Source of the DNA: Diploscapter coronatus
Taxonomy: Eukaryota > Nematoda > Chromadorea > Rhabditida > Rhabditidae
Direction of reading: 5' to 3'
Assembly (NCBI GenBank): GCA_964036155.1
Contig: OZ038423.1
Coordinates: forward strand, 68,029,249 to 68,093,248
Length of the DNA stretch: 64,000 bases
Shown here: in pieces, positions 63,341 to 64,000 of the stretch
Position numbering within the stretch: position 1 is the first letter of the stretch
How the letters are laid out: every line of letters begins with the position of its first letter
The notes under the pieces: generated by a model
Database searches by the model: none
Told to the model about the DNA's origin: nothing
What the model saw: only the letters and a program-made list of their open reading frames with translations
Made by a program: the position numbers and the translations under genes

Positions 63341-63965
63341 ATGACTGTAGAAAAAGTAGGCGTAAACGCGATTTCCTTCTACTACCCGAAAAATGTCGTT
63401 GATCAATCTGAACTGGAGAGAGTAAGCATTTTTAAAGTTTTAGTTTTACAAATATTACATGCACCGTCTCATAAACTCGTTCGATGTAAACTCGCAAATT
63501 CTTGTGAAATAAAGACATGATTCTGAAAAAATAATGCCATTGTTGAAGCTAAAATTTACGAAGAAAATTGAAAATTAAAATTTTCAGTTCGATGGTGTTG
63601 GCGAGGGCAAATACACAAAAGGCCTCGGCCAAATCGGAATGTCGTTCTGCGCCGACAACGAAGACGTCAATTCGCTCGCGCTGACGGCAACAAAACGACT
63701 TCTTGAAGATTATCAGGTATTTTTATATTTGAAAGTTTTACTTTCTTTACAACATTTTATCAGTAGAAATCCGTGATTTTTATCAGACCAAGTCTTTTCT
63801 ATCACCTAATGATATTTTCTTAGAAAGATTCCGATTTTTTTTAAAATTCAGATCGATGAAAAGAGCATCGGATGTCTGGTAGTCGGCACGGAAACGATCA
63901 TCGACAAAAGCAAAAGCGTCAAGACGATTTTGATGGATCTGTTACCGAATAATACGGACATCGAG
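63341..63965 (+). CDS. hmgs-1: hydroxymethylglutaryl-CoA synthase (5' part; continues beyond window)
   Basis: Condenses acetyl-CoA with acetoacetyl-CoA to HMG-CoA at the head of the mevalonate pathway. Three exons are visible. The first starts [20 protein letters not shown]. The second has [20 protein letters not shown] and [16 protein letters not shown]. The third has [19 protein letters not shown] and [12 protein letters not shown]. These match the N-terminal third of HMGCS. The catalytic Cys (in TNACYGG) would be in the next exon, outside the window. The third exon ends at 63965 with donor gttgat. The start follows a ttttag acceptor by 6 bp. Whether the enzyme is cytosolic or mitochondrial cannot be judged; no presequence is seen. 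Confidence 0.93.
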
Positions 63966-64000
63966 GTTGATTTTTTGTACAATTTCTCGAAGTTTCTTTT

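Overview
The window is eukaryotic nuclear DNA, AT-rich, with intron-dense protein genes. Most introns are short (about 45-200 bp) and end in TTTTCAG or TTTTAG. Many start codons sit 0-60 bp after a similar acceptor, which looks like trans-splicing (outron) sites. Together with small NTF2-like proteins of a nematode type, this suggests a free-living or otherwise non-Caenorhabditis nematode. The species cannot be named from the sequence.

Layout, left to right. 0.9-1.9 kb: a small secreted orphan (+). 2.2-6.5 kb: two tandem NTF2-like genes (-). 7.2-10.9 kb: an SLC22/organic-cation-type MFS transporter (-). 11.95-12.2 kb: a tRNA-derived SINE. 13.6-14.6 kb: a secreted Cys-containing orphan (-). 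15.4-16.8 kb: a Ser/Gly-rich protein (+). 17.5-21.3 kb: a complete Frizzled Wnt receptor (-). 21.3-33.9 kb: a 12.6 kb stretch with no gene I can support, holding small repeats and hairpins. 33.9-35.8 kb: a disordered orphan protein (+). 36.2-36.5 kb: the second SINE copy, with a clear target-site duplication. 38.55-41.8 kb: a PH-domain protein with a Gly-rich tail (+). 42.5-48.6 kb: APC10 (+), with an apparently intact MULE transposon in its second intron. 49.1-51.8 kb: class III alcohol dehydrogenase (+). 52.7-56.5 kb: protein phosphatase 5 (+). 58.1-60.8 kb: calreticulin (-), with ER-stress-type promoter motifs upstream. 63.3 kb to the edge: the 5' part of HMG-CoA synthase (+).

The genes are mostly unrelated housekeeping and signalling functions: cell cycle, formaldehyde detoxification, HSP90-linked phosphatase, ER chaperone, mevalonate pathway and Wnt reception. 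I see no operon or pathway cluster. The most interesting content is mobile and structural. The main item is a 4,184-bp Mutator-like element whose termini are arrays of a 20-bp repeat and which is flanked by a 9-bp target duplication. Others are a tRNA-derived SINE family, several MITE-like inverted-repeat elements, two pre-miRNA-like hairpins, an intron that is better conserved than the exons beside it in the NTF2-like pair, and several 3' splice sites with a purine at -3. I summed exon lengths for eight genes. Seven gave clean multiples of three; the PH-domain gene is one nucleotide off.
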